This document shows positions 35,583 to 50,366 of a stretch of 64,000 nt of DNA, piece by piece. The stretch is from NCBI RefSeq assembly GCF_000003815.2, contig NC_049983.1, positions 22,062,796 to 22,126,795 of the forward strand. Reading direction: 5' to 3'. The number at the start of each line of letters is the position of its first letter. Position 1 is the stretch's first letter. Both the position numbers and the translations under genes were made by a program. This DNA is from Branchiostoma floridae (Eukaryota; Chordata; Leptocardii; Amphioxiformes; Branchiostomatidae). A model generated the notes under the pieces. That model was not told where the DNA came from. It saw only the letters and a program-made list of their open reading frames with translations, and searched no databases.

Positions 35583-36384
35583 CTATTCCCCAGCGTTGAT
35601 GGAAATCATTTTCCCCTTGGGGTCGTCGAAGCGATCCATGGTTTTGAGGGACATGATCATCATCATGCCGAAGGCGAGGATGACTGTGAGGATGATGGAG
35701 GTCAGCAGGCCCATCCAGATCGGCGCCGTGAAGAACCCAACACACTCGTTCGCGTTGGAGAACGACCCGTTTTGTATGTCAACGGGCTGGATCTAGGAAG
35801 AAGAGAGCAAGAAGTGAGCTGTGGGTCTAGTGAAAAAGCAGCAAAAAACATTCCATTTACTTAGTCCAAGGGTTTAACTTTGGGAAGATAGCACAAGTGA
35901 GCTGTGGGCATCAAAACTCTCACTCTCTCTGTTGGGTAGTCTAGGGAACAAGCAGCAAACAGATTTTTGGTTAAAAAAAGCTCCATTTACTCTGTCAACT
36001 GGCTGGATCTAGGAATAAGAAAGCAAGATTGAGCTGTGGGTATCAAAATTTACACCTCTCTCTCTGTCAGTCAATCTAGTGAACAAGAAGCAAAACAAAA
36101 AAAATTCTGTTGAAGAAAGCTCTGTTTATCTCAGTAAGTCTAGTGAAAAAGTAGCCAAAAAAAGAAAAGATGAGCTATGTCTACTGCCTGAAACTGGGAG
36201 GGATACAGGAAAAGTGATTTGTGGATACCAAAATTTACAACTAAAAGCAGTAAAAATATTCCTGTGCAACAATGCATGGTGTATTATGTCCACTGGTTGG
36301 AGCTGGATGGAAGACAGAAAAGTTGACAAAGCAGGAATTTGCTTTTGGAATTGTCACATTTTCACAAAAACAAAACATGCCAAG

Positions 36385-36444
<60 letters not shown>

Positions 36445-39400
36445 ATATTACTGCATATATATATATATACACACGATAAAGCAAAAAAACATTCCACTTC
36501 AAAATGCTGAAAAACAAGTATTAATAAACTGGTGTGGCCTCAGACAGACGACTCACCTGTAACCCTTTAAAACTGATGACCCCTTGGGTGTTATTGTCCT
36601 TGTCCGTGCTCAACTCCCTGAACTGTTTGGGCTTGTCGCAGTGGAACGACATTTTGCGGGGGGTCGCCGTGAACTTTGGCACGAGCTTGTCGGACCCCTT
36701 TACGGTCTCCTGGTCGCTCTGGTAGTCGTACTGCAGGGTGATGTTGCCCAGCGACCACTGCCGCTTGGTGACGTCAAAAGGGATACTGTAGGGAAACAAG
36801 TACATAACTCATGAGGGTTGTCTCAGGCTTAAGATTTTTTTCTGTCCTACTCTTGTTTGGGAGCTCATGCTGTTGATTTTCAATACATTTTCAGGGCTCG
36901 AAATACTTTTTTCTGCATACCTGCACTGGTGCAGGTAACATTGAAAAATACCTGCACCAGACAAATTTTACCTGCACCACTATGAATTAAGGAAGTATGG
37001 ATCATCCTAAAATTGTTCAGGAACTATAGCTATTTTTTCTGTTATACAAAATGTACTTTATAAGTGGTAACAGTCAATGCAGCTAATAACAATCCAGATA
37101 CACCTACATCATACTATTCATAGGACATTTATGTATAAAACCCAGTACATGGACCAGTACAGGTTAGGTGCAGGTAGACGCCAGAAATACCTGCACAGTT
37201 CCAATTTTACCTGCACCAAGGTGCATATGCAGGTGGTATTTCGAGCCCTGATTTTGGTCAATATTAGCACAAATGTCATGACTTCCAACTTTTGATCTGA
37301 CCAGGTGTTTCAGTATAAATGTAAAGAGAGGATTGCATTTGATTACAAAATCAAAAAGTAGCAATAGCAAGTTTATTCTCTTCGCCAAGAAGAGTATGAG
37401 ATTGCTGACTTGGGTCTGTATGTAGGTCAACAGCATATAACTCGAGAAATTGTGGATGGAACTTTGTGATTTTTGGTAGGTGTGTAGCGGTTGTCGAAAG
37501 GAATGCCAAGTTTGAAAACGGTTTACCTGGCGTTTTCCTACGGTACTGCAGCGAGCTTGGTATGTTTTTTGCGGTTTGTTTTGGGCAGCATAAGTCAAAA
37601 TCTAGCTGGGCGATTTTCACGAAACTTGGTAGGTGTGTAGCGGTTTTGGAGAGGAAGGTGAAGTGCGAAAATGGCTTACCTGGCTCTTACCTACGGTGCT
37701 GTAGCAGGATTTGTATGTAAGTGCGTTTGTCTGTATGCAAGATAACTCGAGAACCCTTGAATGGATCCTGATTATATTTATAAGGTGGATGGGGGTTAGG
37801 AAAACGAAGGTCAAGTTCGATAATGGGCACCCTAGTGGCTGCCTAAAGTACTGCAGCAAAACTTTTAATTTTGACACTTCGTGTTCTGGACATGCTGTGG
37901 TCATGATTTTTGAGTGGTAGATAGCCCTTGGAACAGAGAGTAACTGCTGTGAGTTTGGACCCTCTAGCGGCTTTTTGGGAACTGCAGACACCGATTTCCG
38001 TTCAAACTTTGGACGAGGATAACTCGAGAACGTGTAAACGGATCATCAGGATTTTCAGTATGTAGATAGAATGAGTGATGACTTATACAATGTAATACTA
38101 ATTATGCAAATCAGTAGCTAATTTGCATAATTAATGAGGAAAGTTCATAAATCCATTCCAACAGCATATAACTCAAGAAGCTGTGTATGGATTTTCATGA
38201 TATTTAGTATTTAAGTAGCGGTTGCGGAAAGGAAGGTTGTGTTCGAAAATAGTTGACGTAGCATTTTCCGTTAGGACGGTAGCGGGCCGAGTGTGTGCGT
38301 CCGTTTGTTTGTGGAATGCATAACTCGAGAAGCCTTGAAAAAATCCTGATAATATTTGGTAGGTGGGTAGGGGTCAGGAAGACGAAGATAATATATATGA
38401 TAGTGGCCCCCCTAGCGGCTTCCTAAGGTACTGCAGCAAAACTTATTAACAGAAATAAACTGTGCTCTATATATCTCATTTTGACCTATATCTATGGACA
38501 CGGCTGTTATACAGATGTTTTGCTGGAGCTGGACGCTCTTACACTGGGGACAAAGTCTTTGACAAGCATGAAATTCTGATTGACCAGGGATGCTACCAGG
38601 TCATCTGTCAGGTCACAGTCTGGTTTTTGGTAATATCTGTGTGTTTGTGAGGAACATAGTTCATGCAGTCATTTGCTATTTAGTAATACATGAACAAGAC
38701 CTTAAAGTCTTAAATAAAGACATGATTATTTGGCGAAGAGATGGGTTCGTTGAACTCTAGTTATCTACTAATTTTGCTTTGCCCCATTCATAACTACTCT
38801 TACATAAGAAAGAGTCTTTTGAAACAGACTATTGAATATGAAACAGGGAAAGACAATTTCTCTTATCAAATCAGATGATCTAATCCCTGGTCAAATGAAC
38901 AGATCACAAAACACAGGGAACACACAGTATTTCTCCATTAGAGTCTGAGAGACACATAAATACAGAACCAGCATATAAAAGCCCCAAACTTACACCATGT
39001 CCAGGTTTTTGAGGTTGCCAACATTGCTGTACTTCAAAGCCAACCTGTTGGTATGAAAACAACAAAAAACATTCAAGATCACTTCATCTGCATAAATTTG
39101 GCATCTAAAACATAAGTAGCAATATCAGATAAGTGAAGGCAAGGCATCTTTGTTGTAAATCAGACTACAGATATAAAACTAATAGGAAATCTTCAGTGAA
39201 TGATGCATGTGAAAAAAACAATATCCATTAAAAATACCTTCTAACAAGCTCAGAAGTCAAGACCTATCTGGCCTCTGAACCCCAAAGATGGTTGAATGAC
39301 CGTTTATGATTTTGAGTTCTTATTGTTTGGAGTTATCCCGAGTTATTTGTATGGCATTCAGTGATTTCATTTCATGTTACATTATTGTGAATGCATGATT

Positions 39401-42400
39401 CATTCAGTTTATACTAAGTGATCTTCTTATCATGATTTTGAAATGTCTCAGGCCTCCCTTAAAAATCAGTTACTCAAATGAAAAAAAATAAATATATCAA
39501 TAAAATGACAAAGAATATAAGCTACTTTTTCATTTTCGCAAGTTAAAGGGACAATACCATTCGGAATGACAAAGTACATACACTATCTTCCGATTTTTAC
39601 AAGTGAACAGAACAACACCCTTTGGAAGTGACAAAGAACATACTCTACATACACCATAGTCCCATTTTAGCATGTGAAAGAGACAAAAAATGCCTTCAGT
39701 CATCAGGGACCGCCCTACAGATCCATAGATAAATAAATAAAAAAGATAAAGAACTTACTCTACGGTGCCACTGCCGCATGTGACAGTTGTGGAGGCAGGG
39801 ACCACGGCTGTCAGGTTCACCGTGTCTTCAAACTGGCCCGAGTCGCTTTGCTTGGAAACCTTGAAGCTCACATCCGTGGCGTACAGGTACACGGCGCACG
39901 AGTCGTTCTTCGTGGCATTGATGAACGTGTAGGTCGTGTTGTCGACGGCGTCAAGGTCGGCAAGAAGATGGCGTCCTGAGGACAGGGAATCATGGGAAGG
40001 CAACACCACGGACACCTGTGTATGGAAAAGTGTTGGATCTTCATGAGAAACTTCAATATATGAGTTTTCTACAGTTTGTGGTTTTCATAGTGGCCAATTG
40101 CTAGATGTGTGTATAAACACACATGTTAACACTGCATAAATTCAAATCCATATGAATTATGAGTTACATATTGACATTTTTTGGCTGAGATAAAGTTTGT
40201 TTGTCACCTTGATCCATTGTTGTGCAACCTGGTTATAAAACCAAAAAAAAGCAACTCCTTCGGCCACAAACTTTTCCTAAGACAAAAATTTTCAATATCG
40301 AATATACGCAAAAGTGAATGGGCCCTTCCATTTTATTACTTACTATTGTTTCCACCATACTATACTAGTACTCAAGATTTTGACCATGCCATGAAAGTAA
40401 AATAGTTGTTATATGTAGAATGAAAATTATCTAAATTTTGTTAGAGTGAGACTGTTACCTTGGAGGGCCTGTTTGCTGTGAGAATGACAGACTGTTACCT
40501 TGGAGGGCCTGTTTGCTGTGAGAATGATAGACTGTTACCTTGGAGGGCCTGTTTGCTGTGAGAATGATAGACTGTTACCTTGGAGGGCCTGTTTGCTGTG
40601 AGAATGATAGACTGTTACCTTGGAGGGCCTGTTTGCTGTGAGAATGATAGACTGTTACCTTGGAGGGCCTGTTTGCTGTGAGAATGACAGACTGTTACCT
40701 TGGAGGGCCTGTTTGCTGTGAGAATGATAGACTGTTACCTTGGAGGGCCTGTTTGCTGTGAGAATGATAGACTGTTACCTTGGAGGGCCTGTTTGCTGTG
40801 AGAATGACAGACTGTTACCTTGGAGGGCCTGTTTGCTGTGAGAATGACAGACTGTTACCTTGGAGGGCCTGTTTGCTGTGAGAATGACAGACTGTTACCT
40901 TGGAGGGCCTGTTTGCTGTGAGAATGATAGACTGTTACCTTGGAGGGCCTGTTTGCTGTGAGAATGACAAACTGTTACCTTGGAGGGCCTGTTTGCTGTG
41001 AGAATGACAAACTGTTACCTTGGAGGGCCTGTTTGCTGTGAGAATGACAGACTGTTACCTTGGAGGGCCTGTTTGCTGTGAGAATGACAAACTGTTACCT
41101 TGGAGGGCCTGTTTGCTGTGAGAATGATAGACTGTTACCTTGGAGGGCCTGTTTGCTGTGAGAATGATAGACTGTTACCTTGGAGGGCCTGTTTGCTGTG
41201 AGAATGATAGACTGTTACCTTGGAGGGCCTGTTTGCTGTGAGAATGATAGGCTGTTACCTTGGAGGGCCTGTTCGCTGTGAGAATGACAAACTGTTACCT
41301 TGGAGGGCCTGTTTGCTGTGAGAATGATAGACTATTACCTTGGAGGGCCTGTTTGCTGTGAGAATGATAGACTGTTACCTTGGAGGGCCTGTTTGCTGTG
41401 AGAATGATAGACTGTTACCTTGGAGGGCCTGTTTGCTGTGAGAATGATAGACTGTTACCTTGGAGGGCCTGTTTGCTGTGAGAATGATAACTGTTACCTT
41501 GGAGGGCCTGTTTGCTGTGAGAATGATAGACTGTTACCTTGGAGGGCCTGTTTGCTGTGAGAATGATAACTGTTACCTTGGAGGGCCTGTTTGCTGTGAG
41601 AATGATAACTGTTACCTTGGAGGACCTGTTTGCTGTGAGAATGACAGACTGTTACCTTGGAGGGCCTGTTTGCTGTGAGAATGATAGACTGTTACCTTGG
41701 AGGGCCTGTTTGCTGTGAGAATGACAGACTGTTACCTTGGAGGGCCTGTTTGCTATGAGAATGACAGACTGTTACCTTGGAGGGCCTGTTTGCTGTGAGA
41801 ATGATAGACTGTTACCTTGGAGGGTCTGTTTGCTGTGAGAATGATAGACTGTTACCTTGGAGGGCCTGTTTGCTGTAAGAATGATAGACTGTTACCTTGG
41901 AGGGCCTGTTTGCTGTGAGAATGATGGTGAAGTCCAGTTCTTTTGGCAGGCTCTTAATCACAGAGCCGATGATGTCATCTGGGAATAGAAAAAGGCATGT
42001 AAGATATCTATACAAAAAGTCCTATTATCTAGAGTTGATTTCAGCACTAATATTGTTGGCTTGTTTTCACTGATGAAAAACAAAATATACAATACATGCA
42101 AAGGTATACCAGATCAGTTGAAACATTCTGTGGTGGCTTTTCCTTTTCAGAGGGGACTATAAAAATGTTTCAACTTCACTGTGTGTCTCTTCCTCCTGAA
42201 TGCTTGTTTACAAAGCCAAAACATTTTACCTACCAAATTTACATAATATTGATAAAATCACCCAAAGAAATGTTTATTAAGCTACTGTAATGTGAAACAG
42301 TGAAAGCCACACTTACTGTTTCTTTTCAGGGATTCTTCAATGGACCTGAGGAGAAAAGAAGAAAAAGGATTTCATCAAGTTATTCAGGGCATTCAATATA

Positions 42401-45400
42401 CACTACACTTCTAGTGACGTTACATGCACAACACACATATTTATGTATTTTAGATTTCATTGATGAACCAGCCTTTTAGAGATGGAAACTCTCTGTGACT
42501 ACATTTAACATTTTGGACTGTACAGAGAAGACAATAACCAGTGGCCTAGTGTATGGGGAGCTTCAGGCTTGAGTTACCGACTACTTCTGTATTGGTTTTG
42601 CTCTAACACCAGCAAAATTTGCCCCTTAAAATGCAGGAAATAATGTTGCAGAGTACTAGTGTCTAGATTTCAAATTTTCCTCAGCACCCCCTAGGATCGT
42701 TGCACCTTCCACTCTCGAGCGACTTGACAGAATTTCCATTCAAAATCCAGTGGACAGAAAAAATTTCAGGCTGGCTAAAACACTGGTTCATTTTGACATG
42801 GAATGTTATGAGTGTGTTGTTGCAGTCTTGTTATAGAGGTAATCTAAAGAAAAGTCATAAAAAGGAAAGGAAAGTGATCTTGATCCAGTTTTAGCTCACT
42901 GAAGAGCTAGTCTTCCACTTATCATGACAGAGAGGACAGATGCCATGTACATTATTAAAGGTTCATTGTACCAAGGAAATTCTCCTAGCTCTTTATGACA
43001 AGCACAATGAACAGTGGACCAAGGCTTAAGGACTGCAACCTTTTCCAGGAGCGTGCATGTCGGCTGAGTGACAAAGCTAGAACTAAACTCATGGCTTCTT
43101 GGTCCAGAGTCAGGGCCACTAACCACTAGACTACGCATGTCACCATGGCATAATTTCTGACAGCCTCACCCTTCTGCCTGTGGCAGGCGCACCAGGATGA
43201 GGCAGTTCTTGTCCAGCTGGAGTTTCTTCCCGTCCGTGCGGATCTCCGTCAGACTCAGCTCCACCGGGATGACCGACCCGTCCACGCGACCCTGCAGGTA
43301 CGTGGCCACCTGGTTGCCATGGAGACCAGGTGAGGCAGGCAGCTCCGAGGACAGGACCAGGGAAGAGGAGGCGCGGTCCATGGATGACTGGAGGGGGGGA
43401 CAAGAGGGTGGACATGTTACTCTGGTCTTCACAACTTCTCATAATCATCTCACTTAACTTGATACCTGGCTCATGAATACATAAAGGCTTAAAAAACAAA
43501 AACATCTTTATACAGATACTCACCTTCAGGTTGGAGAACAGTCCACCATTGCTGTTGCCGTCGTACACATCTCCGTATTGGCTGAAGTCATCCAGGCTCA
43601 ACTGTGAAAAACACAAGAAATCAACTGATTTTGTACATTTGTAAATGCTTGGTATGATTGTAAAGATGTAAAATTTAAAGTTAACAACAGGGAGGCTATA
43701 TTATATACATATATGTGGATTTGTAGAATTGTGAGTGACACTATCTTCATGCTGACACATGTCCCAACACAGTTCCAGTGTACAAAATACTTTTCTGAGC
43801 TAGGTTGCACATTTTGCAACCTGGGGCAAAAAACTAGTTGCACAACTGAATTTCAAGTTGCACCACCTACAATTCACTAATTTCTAAAAAAAAGGTACAA
43901 TACATACATGGTTGACTGATATGAAACAGGGCTGCCTCGGTCCATTTATTTTTTCTATTAGTAAATTGAGAACAAAATCGAGTTCTGAGACTCAAAATCT
44001 GAGTTGCACCAAGCAAAAAGTGGTTGCAATGTGCAAGTGGGTGTTTTGCACCCTGAGTTCCCAGGTAGGACTTAGCACTGGTGATGCTTGATGTCTGAGA
44101 ATTACTGACAGATTCTGCTTGAGGGTTGATATTTTGGTCCAAACAATCTTCTCCATTTCCCTGGAGGTATGCTTACTCATTCACTCTCTCACTCACACTC
44201 TTACTCATTCACTCACTCACTCAGGGTTATTTTTTTAATATATTACTTATCTCCTAATTTTGTCAATGAAGGTTAGACATCCAGGTAATAAGATACGCCA
44301 AGAAGAGGTTACTCAAGCAACTGGATCATACCATATCCATCCAGTTGCTTAAGATATATAATAAGTAACTGCATTTTGGCATTTTCTTCTAAATGTTCAA
44401 GGCGAGTCTGTACCTTGTCCTGTATGAAGAGCACGATGAGCTGCGGCCGTTTGGCGATGACCATGTCCAGGTAGTCGTGCTCCAAACAATCTTCTCCATT
44501 TCTCTTGAGGCATTATCACTCCCTCCCTCACTCTCACAACTTTCTCACTCACTCACTTACTGATTGACTAACTGACTGACTGACTGACTCACTCACTCAA
44601 ACAGGGCTATTTTGCTTTACTCCTAAATGTTTGAAGCGTGGCTGTAATGTTACCTTGTCCTGTATGAAGAGCACGATGAGCTGCGGCCGTTTGGCGATGA
44701 CCGTGTCCAGGTAGTCGTGCTGCAGATCGATGGGAGACAGGCTGTGTCCGGCACGGGCCGGCGGGAGGTCGTGGAGGTAGCTGTAAAAGTAAAACTCATG
44801 GTTAGTGATACCTTAATAATGGCCAACATTATCAAAATATCAGGGATAACGTTACACTAGTCTAGAAAATATTCATGTTAACGTTACTAAAAATATGAGA
44901 ATTTCATGCCCTGTCTAGAATTAGAAACCCCCAAGCTAATCATTTACTAGTAAGCCTCATTATGCCTGAGTTTGTCTTTATGAAGTTTTATAATAAAAAA
45001 TTTGATTTGAGGGCACTTTGGAATAGGTGAACAACCGCCACTGGAGTGGCTGGAAAGATGTAGAAAATTATGCAGAAAGGACAAATTATGATTTTAGCCT
45101 TGGGGGCGGACATGTGTGACTGAGCCAAGAAGCACTAGCACTAAAATCCGCCTTTGAATCACTGAGTCAGAGCATTTCACCCAGATTCAAGTCACTAGCC
45201 AACTTTGGTTGAGTAAAATGACGTATGAAGGTGAAATTGCGGATGATACCGCCCACCTGTCCTACTTCACCTAGACATCATCAAGGTATCATCAAGGTAT
45301 AATTTGTGATCAAATTATAAAATTTTTTCGCCTAAAATCGTGCGCAAGTTTTGCCACAGTAAAACAAATCTACGGATATTCGGAACTCAGAAAATACGTC

Positions 45401-45524
45401 AGTACAATCCTTACCTCTGACTCGACCACATGATCGTTGGGACTTGCTCAGCCGCGGCTCTGGAAGCCAGAAATACGACGAACAACGACAAAATCATCCC
45501 GACCGTCATTTTTGTGTCCACCAT
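35583..45524 (-). CDS. ATP6AP1: V-type proton ATPase accessory subunit S1 (Ac45)
   Basis: Ten exons: 45524-45415, 44780-44654, 43601-43524, 43387-43170, 42345-42317, 41978-41896, 40015-39759, 39044-38994, 36785-36557 and 35792-35583. The total is 1392 nt, 463 aa, in phase, close to the roughly 470 aa of vertebrate Ac45. The N-terminal signal peptide is followed by AEQVPTIMWSS, which matches the start of the mature family domain. LIVLFIQDK and LSLDDFSQYG are typical of the luminal region, which has several N-glycosylation sequons. The C-terminal TM helix (GLLTSIILTVILAFGMMMIM) is followed by the short cytosolic tail KTMDRFDDPKGKMIS, the strongly conserved sorting tail of this family. It acts in V-ATPase assembly and acidification in ER, Golgi and secretory organelles. 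Introns carry unusual repeats (see separate entries). Confidence 0.95.
36390..36469. repeat. AT microsatellite
   Basis: Long AT run (36390-36448) and a second short run to 36469, in the last intron of ATP6AP1. Confidence 0.95.
36892..37250. mobile_element. hAT-like foldback MITE (about 360 bp) in ATP6AP1 intron
   Basis: The ends are inverted: CAGGGCTCGAAATAC on the left and GTATTTCGAGCCCTG on the right. Subterminal repeats of the type ACCTGCACCAG occur in both orientations. Both sides are flanked by ATTTT (a full 8-bp duplication is not clear). There is no open frame of interest. Confidence 0.75.
37335..38455. repeat. Interspersed degenerate repeat of about 150-bp period in ATP6AP1 intron
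   Basis: Marker ATAACTCGAGAA or a near match at 37437, 37742, 38019, 38168 and 38320; the spacings (305, 277, 149, 152) are near multiples of 150. Each unit also carries GGTAGGTGTGTAGCGGTT-like and TACTGCAGC-like blocks. No coding potential is evident. Confidence 0.75.
40451..41925. repeat. 40-bp minisatellite, 37 units, derived from an ATP6AP1 exon end
   Basis: Units begin ACTGTTACCTTGGAGGGCCT at 40451 and every 40 bp (three units are 39 bp) to 41888. The last unit is the 3' end of exon 41978-41896 with its donor. On the minus strand each unit holds TTCTCACAG, CAAACAGGCCCTCCAAG and GTAACAG, so every unit has an acceptor-like and a donor-like site. Units differ by few substitutions, implying recent expansion or homogenisation. 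Confidence 0.97.
44318..44350. repeat. Dispersed CAACTGGA...TCCAGTTG foldback repeat, copy 1
   Basis: Inverted arms CAACTGGAT and ATCCAGTTGCTT, next to a GATACGCCAAGAAG block. Related copies lie at 50765-50865, 54497-54562 and 55535-55592. Confidence 0.6.
44414..44480 (-). pseudogene. Partial tandem copy of ATP6AP1 exon 2 (3' end and donor)
   Basis: About 67 bp nearly identical to 44654-44720, with one change near 44463 and a GTACAG donor in place of GTAACA. The flanking intron (CAAACAATCTTCTCCATTTC and TCACTCACTC runs) is also duplicated at about 44140-44220 and 44484-44600, so the unit is roughly 240-350 bp. The copied exon piece has no acceptor at its upstream end and is probably not spliced. 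Confidence 0.88.
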
Positions 45525-45854
45525 TTTTAATGATGACAGGATCATGTGATGCAGGTCTGCAGTACTGTAATAAATTGACAGAAGTCGCTTTTGAAAGATT
45601 CACAATAGCATCTAAACGAAAACTAAAATGTGAACGCCATTACAGATGTTCATACCATCAATTTCAATAAAGATAATACATTGTCCTATATTTAAATATT
45701 TAAGGTATATGTACAGTAGAAATGCTATATTTATCCTATATTTAAGCTAAAAACAAACGTTAGCCACAAGAATTGCTTTGCGCGTGGAAGCGCAAGGATG
45801 ACGTAGGCGGGAAGCATGCTGGGATAGACCTCTTTCCTGAACCCAAAATCCAAG
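45525..45854. promoter_or_regulatory. Head-to-head promoter region of ATP6AP1 and RPS23
   Basis: Only 330 bp separate the two start codons. On the RPS23 side a pyrimidine tract CCTCTTTCCT at 45829-45838, just before the ATG at 45855, fits the 5' TOP start of ribosomal-protein mRNAs. GACGTAGGCGG and GGAAGCGCAAGGATG-like blocks lie just upstream. No TATA box is evident on either side. Confidence 0.6.
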
Positions 45855-49114
<3,260 letters not shown>

Positions 49115-49149
49115 GACTGCCGCGGCCGCTTCTTTGTGAAAATTCCAAA

Positions 49150-49155
49150 AATAAA
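49150..49155 (+). terminator. Poly(A) signal of RPS23
   Basis: AATAAA 36 bp after the stop codon, the short 3' UTR expected of a ribosomal-protein mRNA. Confidence 0.85.
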
Positions 49156-50366
49156 GGGAAGATGTACTCCTTAATCTTGTGTGGCGTTTTCACTTGGCAT
49201 GGATGAATGGAAACTGTCTACAAGTATTTTAAAGACATGACAAGCCCTGACTTGCCAAGTATGGCTGTATTTAACTTTTCTTTTGCATAACTTTCTGAAC
49301 TTGGATGGCTAAAACAAGTCTCTAAGTTTACTTATTGCTAACTAGATATGTGTAAGACCAGTGACAAGTGGTGTAAAACACCAGTGTTCTTTTATTCACC
49401 AAAAGAGAAGTTTAAAATCTCACACGGTCTTGGAAAATACATATATACATAAACATCATTATCAGAATCCTCCGGAAACAAACCAGAATTTATACAGTTA
49501 CTTGCCCAAATACAGAAAATATAACCACACAGACTTGTGACATACACTCCTAACTACAAAAATAGATTGTGTTTCATTTTACAGTCAACTGTGGTGATGT
49601 GAGTGCTCAGACAAATATACACTTTTAATTAGTAATATTGGCAAATTTCTTTTTCTTTCAAAATTACAATGCAAATCCAAGTGGTTGCAGACTACAGAGA
49701 ATATTTAGCAGCTAAAGAGAAATTCACTGCATGTGACGTCATCACCACTGCACTGAAGTTTCAATGTAGAATTCATCTGGACTTCGTGTCACATACATTT
49801 GTATACTTATGTTACAGACTGAGGCAGAATTCATCCTATCCACAACATTCCCGAAAGAATTTCTGATAACACATTCAATACAGCTATCTGCAATTCAATA
49901 CAACAAAAACTTTTATGCTTCATCTTATTGTTATGTACAGGGGGCATACATGTAGATATCCCCATCAATAGTGCAAAATATTGAAGTACACTCCATTAAA
50001 TTTTATATTCAGGCACAGCAGCATAGGACTTGGGTATCCAGAAAAGATGACAACTTCCCTTCTGAAGTCGACATAATTGAATGTACATCAAACATCAAAC
50101 TTGGACAGTCACCTTAATAACATGTCTAGCTCTTAAAGGTGGTGATCTTCATAATACATACAGTTTTGATAACAAAATTCCTTAATCTTTGTAGTATATC
50201 AGTTCTTATGGAGAGTCCAGTGACTGAAACACTAATGTGCAATAATGGACTTGAAAGTTTACAAAAAAGAACACTTAACATACTGTTCAATATCTTTCAC
50301 TGCATACAAATTTGTTACACAAGAAAGTGAAGTCCACGAGTAAAATTATAATATTGACAGTAAACT
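49156..50366. other. Gap between convergent RPS23 and dynein genes
   Basis: AT-rich sequence without recognised genes or repeats. It probably contains the 3' UTR of the dynein transcript. Short frames here have no family features. Confidence 0.5.

Noticed and set aside
36079-36562. Plus-strand frames containing poly-YI
   Set aside because: They arise from the AT microsatellite in an ATP6AP1 intron.
40451-41925. CRISPR-like array
   Set aside because: There are no unique spacers; units are 40-bp head-to-tail copies derived from a neighbouring eukaryotic exon.
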